64,000 bases of DNA from Megachile rotundata. Taxonomy: Eukaryota; Arthropoda; Insecta; Hymenoptera; Megachilidae. Shown here one piece after another: positions 1 to 9,669 of the stretch; the first letter of the stretch is position 1, and every line of letters begins with the position of its first letter. A program made the position numbers and the translations under genes. Location of the stretch: NCBI RefSeq assembly GCF_050947335.1, contig NW_027473614.1, positions 62,001 through 126,000 on the forward strand. The letters are read 5' to 3'. Below the pieces are notes generated by a model. The model saw only the letters and a list, made by a program, of their open reading frames with translations. It did no database searches and had not been told where the DNA came from.

Positions 1-47
1 TAGGTTATCGTAACTGAGCACAATTCAACACCACAATTAACAATTTT

Positions 48-64
48 GCTCGTTTTGAACGAAT
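48..64 (-). other. CENP-B-box-like site (representative copy)
   Basis: Read on the minus strand the site is ATTCGTTCAAAACGAGC. The essential pattern of the mammalian CENP-B box is NTTCGNNNNANNCGGGN. TTCG, the central A and three of the four CGGG positions match (CGAG here), so 8 of 9 essential bases agree. The site recurs in every monomer of the 'cgttttgaacg' and 'cgttttgcacg' types. It is weakened or lost in the 'ggttttgaacg' type (CCAG), the 'gatcgttttg' type (CGAT) and the 'cgttttggaag' type (TTCT). A weaker 7-of-9 match lies on the plus strand at 74-90 and is present in nearly all monomers. By my own estimate an 8-of-9 match occurs by chance in about 3% of 141-bp sequences. The likeness is therefore suggestive, and whether any protein binds is unknown. 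Confidence 0.45.
50..62. other. 13-bp dyad overlapping the box-like site
   Basis: tcgtt-ttg-aacga is a perfect inverted repeat with 5-bp arms and a 3-bp loop. It is intact in monomers of the 'cgttttgaacg' class. One arm is broken in 'ggttttgaacg' and both are altered in 'cgttttggaag'. Short dyads are a reported property of many centromeric satellites; a role here is inference. Confidence 0.6.
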
Positions 65-141
65 TATGCTCATTTTCGCACGATTCAGCCTCTAATTCGC
101 ACATATCCGCTGTAATTCGACTCTGTACTATCTAGTTATGT

Positions 142-302
142 TAAGTTACCCTATCTGAGCACAATTCAACACCACAATGAAGAATTTTGCTCGTTTTGCA
201 CGAATTTTGCTCGTTTTGCACGAATTATGCTCATTTTCGCACGATTCAGCCTCTAATTCGCGCATATCCGCTGTAATTCGACTCTGTACTATCTAGTCAT
301 GT
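142..302 (+). repeat. 161-bp extended monomer (one extra 20-bp unit), first of 42
   Basis: This monomer contains gctcgttttgcacgaattt twice in a row, adding exactly 20 bp and a second CENP-B-box-like site. Extended monomers have their extra unit near 210, 2340, 7010, 8440, 9730, 11160, 12030, 12895, 13765, 14625, 15775, 16075, 17505, 21475, 24030, 24475, 26610, 27055, 28485, 29920, 30355, 31790, 33360, 35070, 41430, 42020, 43165, 44455, 44755, 46045, 46630, 46930, 47940, 50355, 51510, 51805, 52840, 53845, 54865, 56435, 59275 and 62400. Ten of them (8440, 12030, 13765, 15775, 42020, 44455, 46045, 46630, 51510, 56435) share the variants 'atgagcaa' and 'cgaatattgctcg', so they form a separate lineage. 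Almost all are 'cctatctgag' class monomers, which points to one or two founding duplications spread by amplification. Because 161 is not a multiple of three, each also shifts any reading frame. Confidence 0.9.
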
Positions 303-445
303 TAGGTTATCGTAACTGAGCACAATTCAACACCACAATGAACAATTTTGCTCGTTTTGAACGAATTATGCTCATTTTCGCACGATTCAGCCTCTAATTC
401 GCACATATCCGCTGTAATTCGACTCTGTACTATCTAGTCATGTTA

Positions 446-458
446 AGTTATCGTAACT
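446..458. other. Second 13-bp dyad (agtta-tcg-taact), representative copy
   Basis: This is a perfect inverted repeat with 5-bp arms and the spacer tcg. It recurs in all monomers of the 'cgtaactgag' class and is destroyed in the 'cctatctgag' class. Its centre lies 47 bp, one third of a monomer, before the centre of the tcgtt-ttg-aacga dyad. The two dyads are not related in sequence. Confidence 0.55.
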
Positions 459-569
459 GAGCACAATTCGACACCACAATGAACAATTTTGCTGGTTTTG
501 AACGAATTATGCTCATTTTCGCACGATTCAGCCTCTAATTCGCACATATGCGCTGTAATTCGACTCTGT

Positions 570-2604
570 ACTATCTAGTCATGTTAAGTTATCGTAACTG
601 AGCACAATTCAACACCACAATGAACAATTTTGCTCGTTTTGCACGAATTATGCTCATTTTCGCACGATTCAGCCTCTAATTCGCACATATCCGATGTAAT
701 TCGACTCTGTACTATGTAGTCATGTTAAGTTATCGTAACTGAGCACAATTCAACACCACAAGGAACAATTTTGATCGTTTTGAACGAATTATGCTCATTT
801 TCGCACGATTCAGCCTCTAATTCGCACATATCCGCTGTAATTCGACTCTGTACTATCTAGTTATGTTAAGTTATCCTATCTGAGCACAATTCAACACCAC
901 AACGAACAATTTTGCTCGTTTTGCACGAATTATGCTCATTTTCGCACGATTCAGCCTCTAATTCGCACATATCCGCTGTAATTCGACTATGTACTATCTA
1001 GTCATGTTAAGTTATCGTAACTGAGCACAATTCAACACCACAATGAACAATTTTGATCGTTTTGAACGAATTATGTTCATTTTCGCACGATTCAGCCTCT
1101 AATTCGCACATATCCGCTGTAATTCGACTCTGTACTATCTAGTCATGTTAAGTTATCGTAACTGAGCACAATTCAACACCACAATGAACAATTTTGATCG
1201 TTTTGAACGAATTATGCTCATTTTCGCACGATTCAGCCTCTAATTCGCAAATATCCGCTGTAATTCGACTCTGTACTATTTAGTTATGTTAAGTTATCCT
1301 TTCTGAGCACAATTTAACATCACAATGAACAATTTTGATCGTTTTGAACGAATTATGCTCATTTTCGCACGATTCAGCCTCTAATTCGCACATATCCGCT
1401 GTAATTCGACTCTGTACTATCTAGTTATGTTAAGTTATCCTATCTGAGCACAATTCAACACCACAACGAACAATTTTGCTCGTTTTGCACGAATTATGCT
1501 CATTTTCGCACGATTCAGCCTCTAATTCGCACATATCCGCTGTAATTCGACTCTGTACTATCTAGACATGTTAAGTTATCGTAACTGAGCACAATTCAAC
1601 ACCACAATGAACAATTTTGCTCGTTTTGAACGAATTATGTTCATTTTCGCACGATTCAGCCACTAATTCGCACATATCCGCTGTAATTCGACTCTGTACT
1701 ATCTAGTCATGTTAAGTTATCGTAACTGAGCACAATTCAACAGCACAATGAACAATTTTGCTGGTTTTGAACGAATTATGCTCATTTTCGCACAATTCAG
1801 CCTCTAATTCGCACATATCCGCTGTAATTCGACTATGTACTATCTAGTCATGTTAAGTTATCGTAACTGAGCACAATTCAACACCACAATGAACAATTTT
1901 GATCGTTTTGAACGAATTATGCTCATTTTCGCACGATTCAGCCTCTAATTCGCAAATATCCGCTGTAATTCGACTCTGTATTATTTAGTTATGTTAAGTT
2001 ATCCTTTCTGAGCACAATTTAACATCACAATGAACAATTTGGCTCGTTTTGCACGAATTATGCTCATTTTCGCACGATTCAGCCTCTAATTCGCACATAT
2101 CCGCTGTAATTCGCCTCTGTACTATCTAGTCATGTTAAGTTATCGTAACTGAGCACAATTCAACACCACAATGAACAATTTTGCTCGTTTTGAACGAATT
2201 ATGCTCATTTTCGCACGATTCAGCCTCTAATTCGCACATATCCGCTGTAATTCGACTCTGTACTATCTAGTTATGTTAAGTTATCCTATCTGAGCACAAT
2301 TCAACACCACAATGAACAATTTTGCTCGTTTTGCACGAATTTTGCTCGTTTTGCACGAATTATGCTCATTTTCGCACGATTCAGCCTCTAATTCGCACAT
2401 ATCCGCTATAATTCGACTCTGTACTATCTAGTCATGTTAAGTTATCCTATCTGAGCACAATTCAACACCACAACGAACAATTTTGCTCGTTTTGCACGAA
2501 TTATGCTCATTTTCGCACGATTCAGCCTCTAATTCGCACATATCCGCTGTAATTCGACTCTGTACTATCTAGTCATGTTAAGTTATCGTAACTGAGCACA
2601 ATTC
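570..2604 (+). repeat. 2.0-kb duplicated block, copy 1 (partner 5,243-7,277)
   Basis: It matches 5,243-7,277 at a constant offset of 4,673 bp (33 monomers plus one 20-bp unit). Markers are 'actatgtag' (711), 'acaaggaac' (about 759), the 'gatcg' monomers, the divergent 'tttaacatcac...tttggctcg' monomer (2,041) and 'gctataattcg' (about 2,405). I found five differences in about 2,035 bp, so identity is about 99.75%. Part of the block also recurs at 36,281-37,980; that copy shares 'gtattatttag' with this one and not with the 5.2-kb copy. Confidence 0.88.
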
Positions 2605-4427
2605 AGCACCACAATGAACAATTTTGCTCGTTTTGAACGAATTATGCTCATTTTCGCACGATTCAGCCTCTAATTCGCACATATCCGCTGTAATTCGACT
2701 CTGTACTATCTAGTCATGTTAAGTTATCGTAACTGAGCACAATTCAACACCACAATGAACAATTTTGCTGGTTTTGAACGAATTATGCTCATTTTCGCAC
2801 GATTCAGCCTCTAATTCGCATATATCCGCTGTAATTCGACTCTGTACTATCTAGTTATGTTAAGTTATCCTATCTGAGCACAATTCAACACCACAACGAA
2901 CAATTTTGCTCGTTTTGCACGAATTATGCTCATTTTCGCACGATTCAGCCTCTAATTCGCACATATCCGCTGTAATTCGACTCTGTACTATCTAGTCATG
3001 TTAAGTTATCGTAACTGAGCACAATTCAACACCACAATGAACAATTTTGCTCGTTTTGAACGAATTATGCTCATTTTCGCACGATTCAGCCTCTAATTCG
3101 CACATATCCGCTGTAATTCGACTCTGTACTATCTAGTTATGTTAAGTTATCCTATCTGAGCACAATTCAACACCACAACGAACAATTTTGCTCGTTTTGC
3201 ACGAATTATGCTCATTTTCGCACGATTCAGCCTCTAATTCGCACATATCCGCTGTAATTCGACTCTGTACTATCTAGTCATGTTAAGTTATCGTAACTGA
3301 GCACAATTCAGCACCACAATGAACAATTTTGCTCGTTTTGAACGAATTATGCTCATTTTCGCACGATTCAGCCTCTAATTCGCACATATCCGCTGTAATT
3401 CGACTCTGTACTATCTAGTCATGTTAAGTTATCGTAACTGAGCACAATTCAACAGCACAATGAACAATTTTGCTGGTTTTGAACGAATTATGCTGATTTT
3501 CGCACGATTCAGCCTCTAATTCGCACATATCCGCTGTAATTCGACTCTGTACTATCTAGTCATGTTAAGTTATCGTAACTGAGCACAATTCAACACCACA
3601 ATGAACAATTTTGCTCGTTTTGAACGAATTATGCTCATTTTCGCACGATTCAGCCTCTAATTCGCACATATCCGCTGTAATTCGACTCTGTATTATCTAG
3701 TTATGTTAAGTTATCCTATCTGAGCACAATTCAACACCACAACGAACAATTTTGCTCGTTTTGCACGAATTATGCTCATTTTCGCACGATTCAGCCTCTA
3801 ATTCGCACATATCCGCTGTAATTCGACTCTGTACTATCTAGTCATGTTAAGTTATCGTAACTGAGCACAATTCAGCACCACAATGAACAATTTTGCTCGT
3901 TTTGAACGAATTATGCTCATTTTCGCACGATTCAGCCTCTAATTCGCACATATCCGCTGTAATTCGACTCTGTACTATCTAGTCATGTTAAGTTATCGTA
4001 ACTGAGCACAATTCAACACCACAATGAACAATTTTGCTGGTTTTGAACGAATTATGCTCATTTTCGCACGATTCAGCCTCTAATTCGCACATATCCGCTG
4101 TAATTCGACTCTGTACTATCTAGTTATGTTAAGTTATCCTATCTGAGCACAATTCAACACCACAACGAACAATTTTGCTCGTTTTGCACGAATTATGCTC
4201 ATTTTCGCACGATTCAGCCTCTAATTCGCACATATCCGCTGTAATTCGACTCTGTACTATCTAGTCATGTTAAGTTATCGTAACTGAGCACAATTCAACA
4301 CCACAATGAACAATTTTGCTGGTTTTGAACGAATTATGCTCATTTTCTCACGATTCAGCCTCTAATTCGCACATATCCGCTGTAATTCGACTCTGTACTA
4401 TCTAGTCATGTTAAGTTATCGTAACTG

Positions 4428-4693
4428 AGCACAATTCAACACCACAATGAACAATTTTGATCGTTTTGAACGAATTATGCTCATTTTCGCACGATTCAGC
4501 CTCTAATTCGCAAATATCCGCTGTAATTCGACTCTGTACTATTTAGTTATATTAAGTTATCCTTTCTGAGCACAATTTAACATCACAATGAACAATTTGG
4601 CTCGTTTTGCACGAATTATGCTCATTTTCGCACGATTCAGCCTCTAATTCGCACATATCCGCTGTAATTCGCCTCTGTACTATCTAGTCATGT
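4428..4693 (+). repeat. Divergent monomer pair ('caaatatcc' / 'tttaacatcac')
   Basis: This is an example of a distinctive pair. The first monomer has 'gatcgttttg', 'cgcaaatatcc' and 'ctatttagtta'. The second has 'cctttctgag', 'aatttaacatcac', 'tttggctcg' and 'attcgcctctg'. The second is among the most diverged monomers in the window. The pair, or its second half, recurs with 'ggctcg' at 2,041, 4,599, 6,714, 29,474, 34,771, 37,749, 39,444 and 41,136, usually with the same neighbours. It is therefore a useful marker for block copies. This copy and the one at 39,444 share the extra variant 'gttatattaag'. Confidence 0.8.
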
Positions 4694-4834
4694 TAAGTTA
4701 TCGTAACTGAGCACAATTCAACACCACAATGAACAATTTTGCTCGTTTTGAACGAATTATGCTCATTTTCGCACGATTCAGCCTCTAATTCGCACATATC
4801 CGCTATAATTCGACTCTGTACTATCTAGTCATGT
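4694..4834 (+). repeat. Hybrid monomer, 161 bp shorter than its partner locus
   Basis: The front half matches the 'gctcgttttgaacg' monomer that follows 'ggctcg' near 34,890. The back half ('cgctataa...gtcatgttaagttatcc') matches the end of the next, extended monomer at about 35,110-35,160. The offset between the two loci is 30,172 bp before this monomer (4,599 to 34,771) and 30,333 bp after it (5,008 to 35,341). The difference is exactly one 161-bp monomer. The simplest reading is an in-register exchange that removed one repeat; the reverse, an insertion at 35 kb, is formally possible. Confidence 0.8.
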
Positions 4835-5116
4835 TAAGTTATCCTATCTGAGCACAATTCAACACCACAACGAACAATTTTGCTCGTTTTGAACGAATTA
4901 TGCTGATTTTCGCACGATTCAGCCTCTAATTCGCACATATCCGCTGTAATTCGACTCTGTACTATCTAGTTATGTTAAGTTATCCTATCTGAGCACAATT
5001 CAACACCACAACAAACAATTTTGCTCGTTTTGCACGAATTATGCTCATTTTCGCACGATTCAGCCTCTAATTCGCACATATCCGCTGTAATTCGACTCTG
5101 TACTATCTAGACATGT

Positions 5117-5257
5117 TAAGTTATCGTAACTGAGCACAATTCAACACCACAATGAACAATTTTGCTGGTTTTGAACGAATTATGCTCATTTTCGCACAAT
5201 TCAGCCTCTAATTCGCACATATCCGCTGTAATTCGACTATGTACTATCTAGTCATGT
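5117..5257 (+). repeat. Second hybrid monomer, 141 bp shorter than its partner locus
   Basis: The front ('tagacatg' junction, 'caacaccac') matches the 'gttcat' monomer near 35,450. The back ('gctggttttg', 'cgcacaattcag', 'gactatgtac') matches the following monomer near 35,630-35,715. The locus offset rises from 30,333 before it to 30,474 after it, exactly 141 bp. It lies only 423 bp after the hybrid at 4,694, so two separate exchanges hit the same small region. Confidence 0.8.
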
Positions 5258-7277
5258 TAAGTTATCGTAACTGAGCACAATTCAACACCACAATGAACAA
5301 TTTTGCTCGTTTTGCACGAATTATGCTCATTTTCGCACGATTCAGCCTCTAATTCGCACATATCCGATGTAATTCGACTCTGTACTATGTAGTCATGTTA
5401 AGTTATCGTAACTGAGCACAATTCAACACCACAAGGAACAATTTTGATCGTTTTGAACGAATTATGCTCATTTTCGCACGATTCAGCCTCTAATTCGCAC
5501 ATATCCGCTGTAATTCGACTCTGTACTATCTAGTTATGTTAAGTTATCCTATCTGAGCACAATTCAACACCACAACGAAAAATTTTGCTCGTTTTGCACG
5601 AATTATGCTCATTTTCGCACGATTCAGCCTCTAATTCGCACATATCCGCTGTAATTCGACTATGTACTATCTAGTCATGTTAAGTTATCGTAACTGAGCA
5701 CAATTCAACACCACAATGAACAATTTTGATCGTTTTGAACGAATTATGTTCATTTTCGCACGATTCAGCCTCTAATTCGCACATATCCGCTGTAATTCGA
5801 CTCTGTACTATCTAGTCATGTTAAGTTATCGTAACTGAGCACAATTCAACACCACAATGAACAATTTTGATCGTTTTGAACGAATTATGCTCATTTTCGC
5901 ACGATTCAGCCTCTAATTCGCAAATATCCGCTGTAATTCGACTCTGTACTATTTAGTTATGTTAAGTTATCCTTTCTGAGCACAATTTAACATCACAATG
6001 AACAATTTTGATCGTTTTGAACGAATTATGCTCATTTTCGCACGATTCAGCCTCTAATTCGCACATATCCGCTGTAATTCGACTCTGTACTATCTAGTTA
6101 TGTTAAGTTATCCTATCTGAGCACAATTCAACACCACAACGAACAATTTTGCTCGTTTTGCACGAATTATGCTCATTTTCGCACGATTCAGCCTCTAATT
6201 CGCACATATCCGCTGTAATTCGACTCTGTACTATCTAGACATGTTAAGTTATCGTAACTGAGCACAATTCAACACCACAATGAACAATTTTGCTCGTTTT
6301 GAACGAATTATGTTCATTTTCGCACGATTCAGCCACTAATTCGCACATATCCGCTGTAATTCGACTCTGTACTATCTAGTCATGTTAAGTTATCGTAACT
6401 GAGCACAATTCAACAGCACAATGAACAATTTTGCTGGTTTTGAACGAATTATGCTCATTTTCGCACAATTCAGCCTCTAATTCGCACATATCCGCTGTAA
6501 TTCGACTATGTACTATCTAGTCATGTTAAGTTATCGTAACTGAGCACAATTCAACACCACAATGAACAATTTTGATCGTTTTGAACGAATTATGCTCATT
6601 TTCGCACGATTCAGCCTCTAATTCGCAAATATCCGCTGTAATTCGACTCTGTACTATTTAGTTATGTTAAGTTATCCTTTCTGAGCACAATTTAACATCA
6701 CAATGAACAATTTGGCTCGTTTTGCACGAATTATGCTCATTTTCGCACGATTCAGCCTCTAATTCGCACATATCCGCTGTAATTCGCCTCTGTACTATCT
6801 AGTCATGTTAAGTTATCGTAACTGAGCACAATTCAACACCACAATGAACAATTTTGCTCGTTTTGAACGAATTATGCTCATTTTCGCACGATTCAGCCTC
6901 TAGTTCGCACATATCCGCTGTAATTCGACTCTGTACTATCTAGTTATGTTAAGTTATCCTATCTGAGCACAATTCAACACCACAATGAACAATTTTGCTC
7001 GTTTTGCACGAATTTTGCTCGTTTTGCACGAATTATGCTCATTTTCGCACGATTCAGCCTCTAATTCGCACATATCCGCTATAATTCGACTCTGTACTAT
7101 CTAGTCATGTTAAGTTATCCTATCTGAGTACAATTCAACACCACAACGAACAATTTTGCTCGTTTTGCACGAATTATGCTCATTTTCGCACGATTCAGCC
7201 TCTAATTCGCACATATCCGCTGTAATTCGACTCTGTACTATCTAGTCATGTTAAGTTATCGTAACTGAGCACAATTC
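5243..7277 (+). repeat. 2.0-kb duplicated block, copy 2
   Basis: This is the partner of 570-2,604. Differences from copy 1 include 'cgaaaaatttt' near 5,577, 'ctagttcgc' near 6,902 and 'gagtacaatt' at 7,129. The first also appears at 40,282, inside a further partial copy (39,968-40,421, offset 34,704). The third appears at 41,551. Private variants are thus shared pairwise among distant copies, which lets the order of duplications be worked out. Confidence 0.88.
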
Positions 7278-7724
7278 AACACCACAATGAACAATTTTGC
7301 TCGTTTTGAACGAATTATGCTCATTTTCGCACGATTCAGCCTCTAATTCGCACATATCCGCTGTAATTCGACTCTGTACTATCTAGTTATGTTAAGTTAT
7401 CCTATCTGAGCACAATTCAACACCACAACGAACAATTTTGCTCGTTTTGCACGAATTATGCTCATTTTCGCACGATTCAGCCTCTAATTCGCACATATCC
7501 GCTGTAATTCGACTCTGTACTATCTAGTCATGTTAAGTTATCGTAACTGAGCACAATTCAGCACCACAATGAACAATTTTGCTCGTTTTGAACGAATTAT
7601 GCTCATTTTCGCACGATTCAGCCTCTAATTCGCACATATCCGCTGTAATTCGACTCTGTACTATCTAGTCATGTTAAGTTATCGTAACTGAGCACAATTC
7701 AACAGCACAATGAACAATTTTGCT

Positions 7725-9004
7725 GTTTTGAACGAATTATGCTGATTTTCGCACGATTCAGCCTCTAATTCGCACATATCCGCTGTAATTCGACTCTGTA
7801 CTATCTAGTCATGTTAAGTTATCGTAACTGAGCACAATTCAACACCACAATGAACAATTTTGCTCGTTTTGAACGAATTATGCTCATTTTCGCACGATTC
7901 AGCCTCTAATTCGCACATATCCGCTGTAATTCGACTCTGTATTATCTAGTTATGTTAAGTTATCCTATCTGAGCACATTTCAACACCACAACGAACAATT
8001 TTGCTCGTTTTGCACGAATTATGCTCATTTTCGCACGATTCAGCCTCTAATTCGCACATATCCGCTGTAATTCGACTCTGTACTATCTAGTCATGTTAAG
8101 TTATCGTAACTGAGCACAATTCAACAGCACAATGAACAATTTTGCTGGTTTTGAACGAATTATGCTGATTTTCGCACGATTCAGCCTCTAATTCGCACAT
8201 ATCCGCTGTAATTCGACTCTGTACTATTCTAGTCATGTTAAGTTATCGTAACTGAGCACAATTCAACACCACAATGAACAATTTTGCTGGTTTTGAACGA
8301 ATTATGCTCATGTTCTCACGATTCAACCTCTAATTCGCACATATCCGCTGTAATTCGACTCTGTACTATCTAGTTATGTTAAGTTATCCTATCTGAGCAC
8401 AATTCAACACCACAATGAGCAATTTTGCTCGTTTTGCACGAATATTGCTCGTTTTGCACGAATTATGCACATTTTCGCACGATTCAGCCTCTAATTCGCA
8501 CATATCCGCTGTAATTCGACTCTGTACTATCTAGTCATGTTAAGTTATCGTAACTGAGCACAATTCAACACCACAATGAACAATTTTGCTGGTTTTGAAC
8601 GAATTATGCTCATTTTCGCACGATTCAGCCTCTAATCGCACATATCCGCTGGTAATTCGACTCTGTACTATCGAGTTATGTTAGGTTATCCTATCTGAGC
8701 AGAATTCACACCACAATGAACAATTTTGCTCGTTTTTGCACGAATTATGCTCATTTTCGCACGATTCAGCCTCTAATTCGCACATATCCGCTGTAATTCG
8801 CCTCTGTACTATCTAGTCATGTAAGTTATCGTAACTGAGCACGAATTCAACACCACAATGAACAATTTTGCTCGTTTTGCACGAATTATGCTCATTTTCG
8901 CACGATTCAGACTCTAATTCGCACATATCCGATGTAATTCGACTCTGTACTATCTAGTCATGTTAAGTTATCGTAACTGAGCACAATTCAACACCACAAT
9001 GAAA
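7725..9004 (+). other. Stretch with clustered single-base insertions and deletions
   Basis: Single-base length changes occur at about 7,725 (-g), 8,227 (+t), 8,636 (-t), 8,652 (+g), 8,708 (-a), 8,738 (+t), 8,822 (-t), 8,843 (+g) and 9,002 (+a). The rest of the window, over 62 kb, shows only one other (about 54,736, -t). The homologous segment at 41,690-42,600 has none of them: its offset changes from 33,577 to 33,575, which is exactly their net effect from 8,227 on. Several fall in short homopolymers. The pattern looks like unpolished sequence or a weak contig join more than biology. Confidence 0.75.
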
Positions 9005-9669
9005 CAATTTTGCTCGTTTTGGAAGAATTATGCTCATTTTCGCACGATTCAGCCTCTAATTCGCACATATCCGCTGTAATTCGACTCTGTACTATCTAGT
9101 TATGTTAAGTTATCCTATCTGAGCACAATTCAACACCACAACGAACAATTTTGCTCGTTTTGCACGAATTATGCTCATTTTCGCACGATTCAGCCTCTAA
9201 TTCGCACATATCCGCTGTAATTCGACTCTGTACTATCTAGTCATGTTAAGTTATCGTAGCTGAGCACAATTCGACACCACAATGAACAATTTTGCTCGTT
9301 TTGAACGAATTATGCTCATTTTCGCACGATTCAGCCTCTAATTCGCACATATCCGCTGTAATTCGACTCTGTACTATCTAGTCATGTTAAGTTATCGTAA
9401 CTGAGCACAATTCAACACCACAATGAACAATTTTGCTGGTTTTGAACGAATTATGCTCATTTTCGCACGATTCAGCCTCTAATTCGCACATATCCGCTGT
9501 AATTCGACTCTGTACTATCTAGTCATGTTAAGTTATCGTAACTGAGCACAATTCAACACCACAATGAACAATTTTGCTGGTTTTGAACGAATTATGCTCA
9601 TTTTCGCACGATTCAGCCTCTAATTCGCACATATCCGCTGTAATTCGACTCTGTACTATCTAGTTATGT
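8682..9669 (+). repeat. 7-monomer higher-order unit, first copy
   Basis: The order of monomer types is 'taggttatcc/cgcctctg', 'cagactc/gatgtaa', 'ttttggaag', 'caacgaac', 'ttcgacacc', 'gctgg', 'gctgg'. The same order is found repeatedly at 46.9-60 kb. The unit is 988 bp: seven plain monomers plus a net one-base gain from the indel cluster. Its first monomer lacks the 20-bp extension seen in all later copies. It carries 'gcagaattc', an EcoRI site absent from the later copies. Confidence 0.82.

Larger units (their letters stand above)
1..141 (+). repeat. First complete monomer, with internal ~20-bp subrepeat structure
   Basis: This is used as the reference monomer; its start is arbitrary because the array is cyclic. 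It can be cut into blocks at 4-23, 24-43, 44-63, 64-83, 84-103, 104-123 and 124-144 (the last 21 bp, running into the next copy). Blocks 3 and 4 are clearly related: gctcgttttg-aacga against gctcattttcgcacga. The common variant gctcgttttgcacga makes the match nearly complete apart from one gap. Blocks 5 and 6 share taattcg in the same register, 20 bp apart. Blocks 1, 2 and 7 resemble the rest only weakly. The parse suggests that the 141-bp monomer arose as seven copies of a ~20-bp ancestor. This copy has a private variant, 'ccacaattaac' instead of 'ccacaatgaac', shared only with the copies at 26,850 and 30,153. Confidence 0.8.
1..634 (+). repeat. Segment present three times (1, 26,850, 30,153)
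   Basis: Four monomers plus the start of a fifth match 26,850-27,483 and 30,153-30,786 at constant offsets of 26,849 and 30,152. Shared rare variants are 'aattaac' (36), 'atgaagaa' with a 20-bp extension (about 178), 'cgcgcatatcc' (about 260) and 'catatgcgctg' (about 545). After 634 the copies diverge: 'gctcg' here against 'gctgg' in the other two. The segment is therefore a block cut by a later exchange. Confidence 0.9.

Noticed and set aside
41..62. tRNA or Pol III promoter-like boxes in the monomer
   Set aside because: No adequate A-box and B-box pair at proper spacing, and no cloverleaf potential. The hairpins present have only 5-bp arms.
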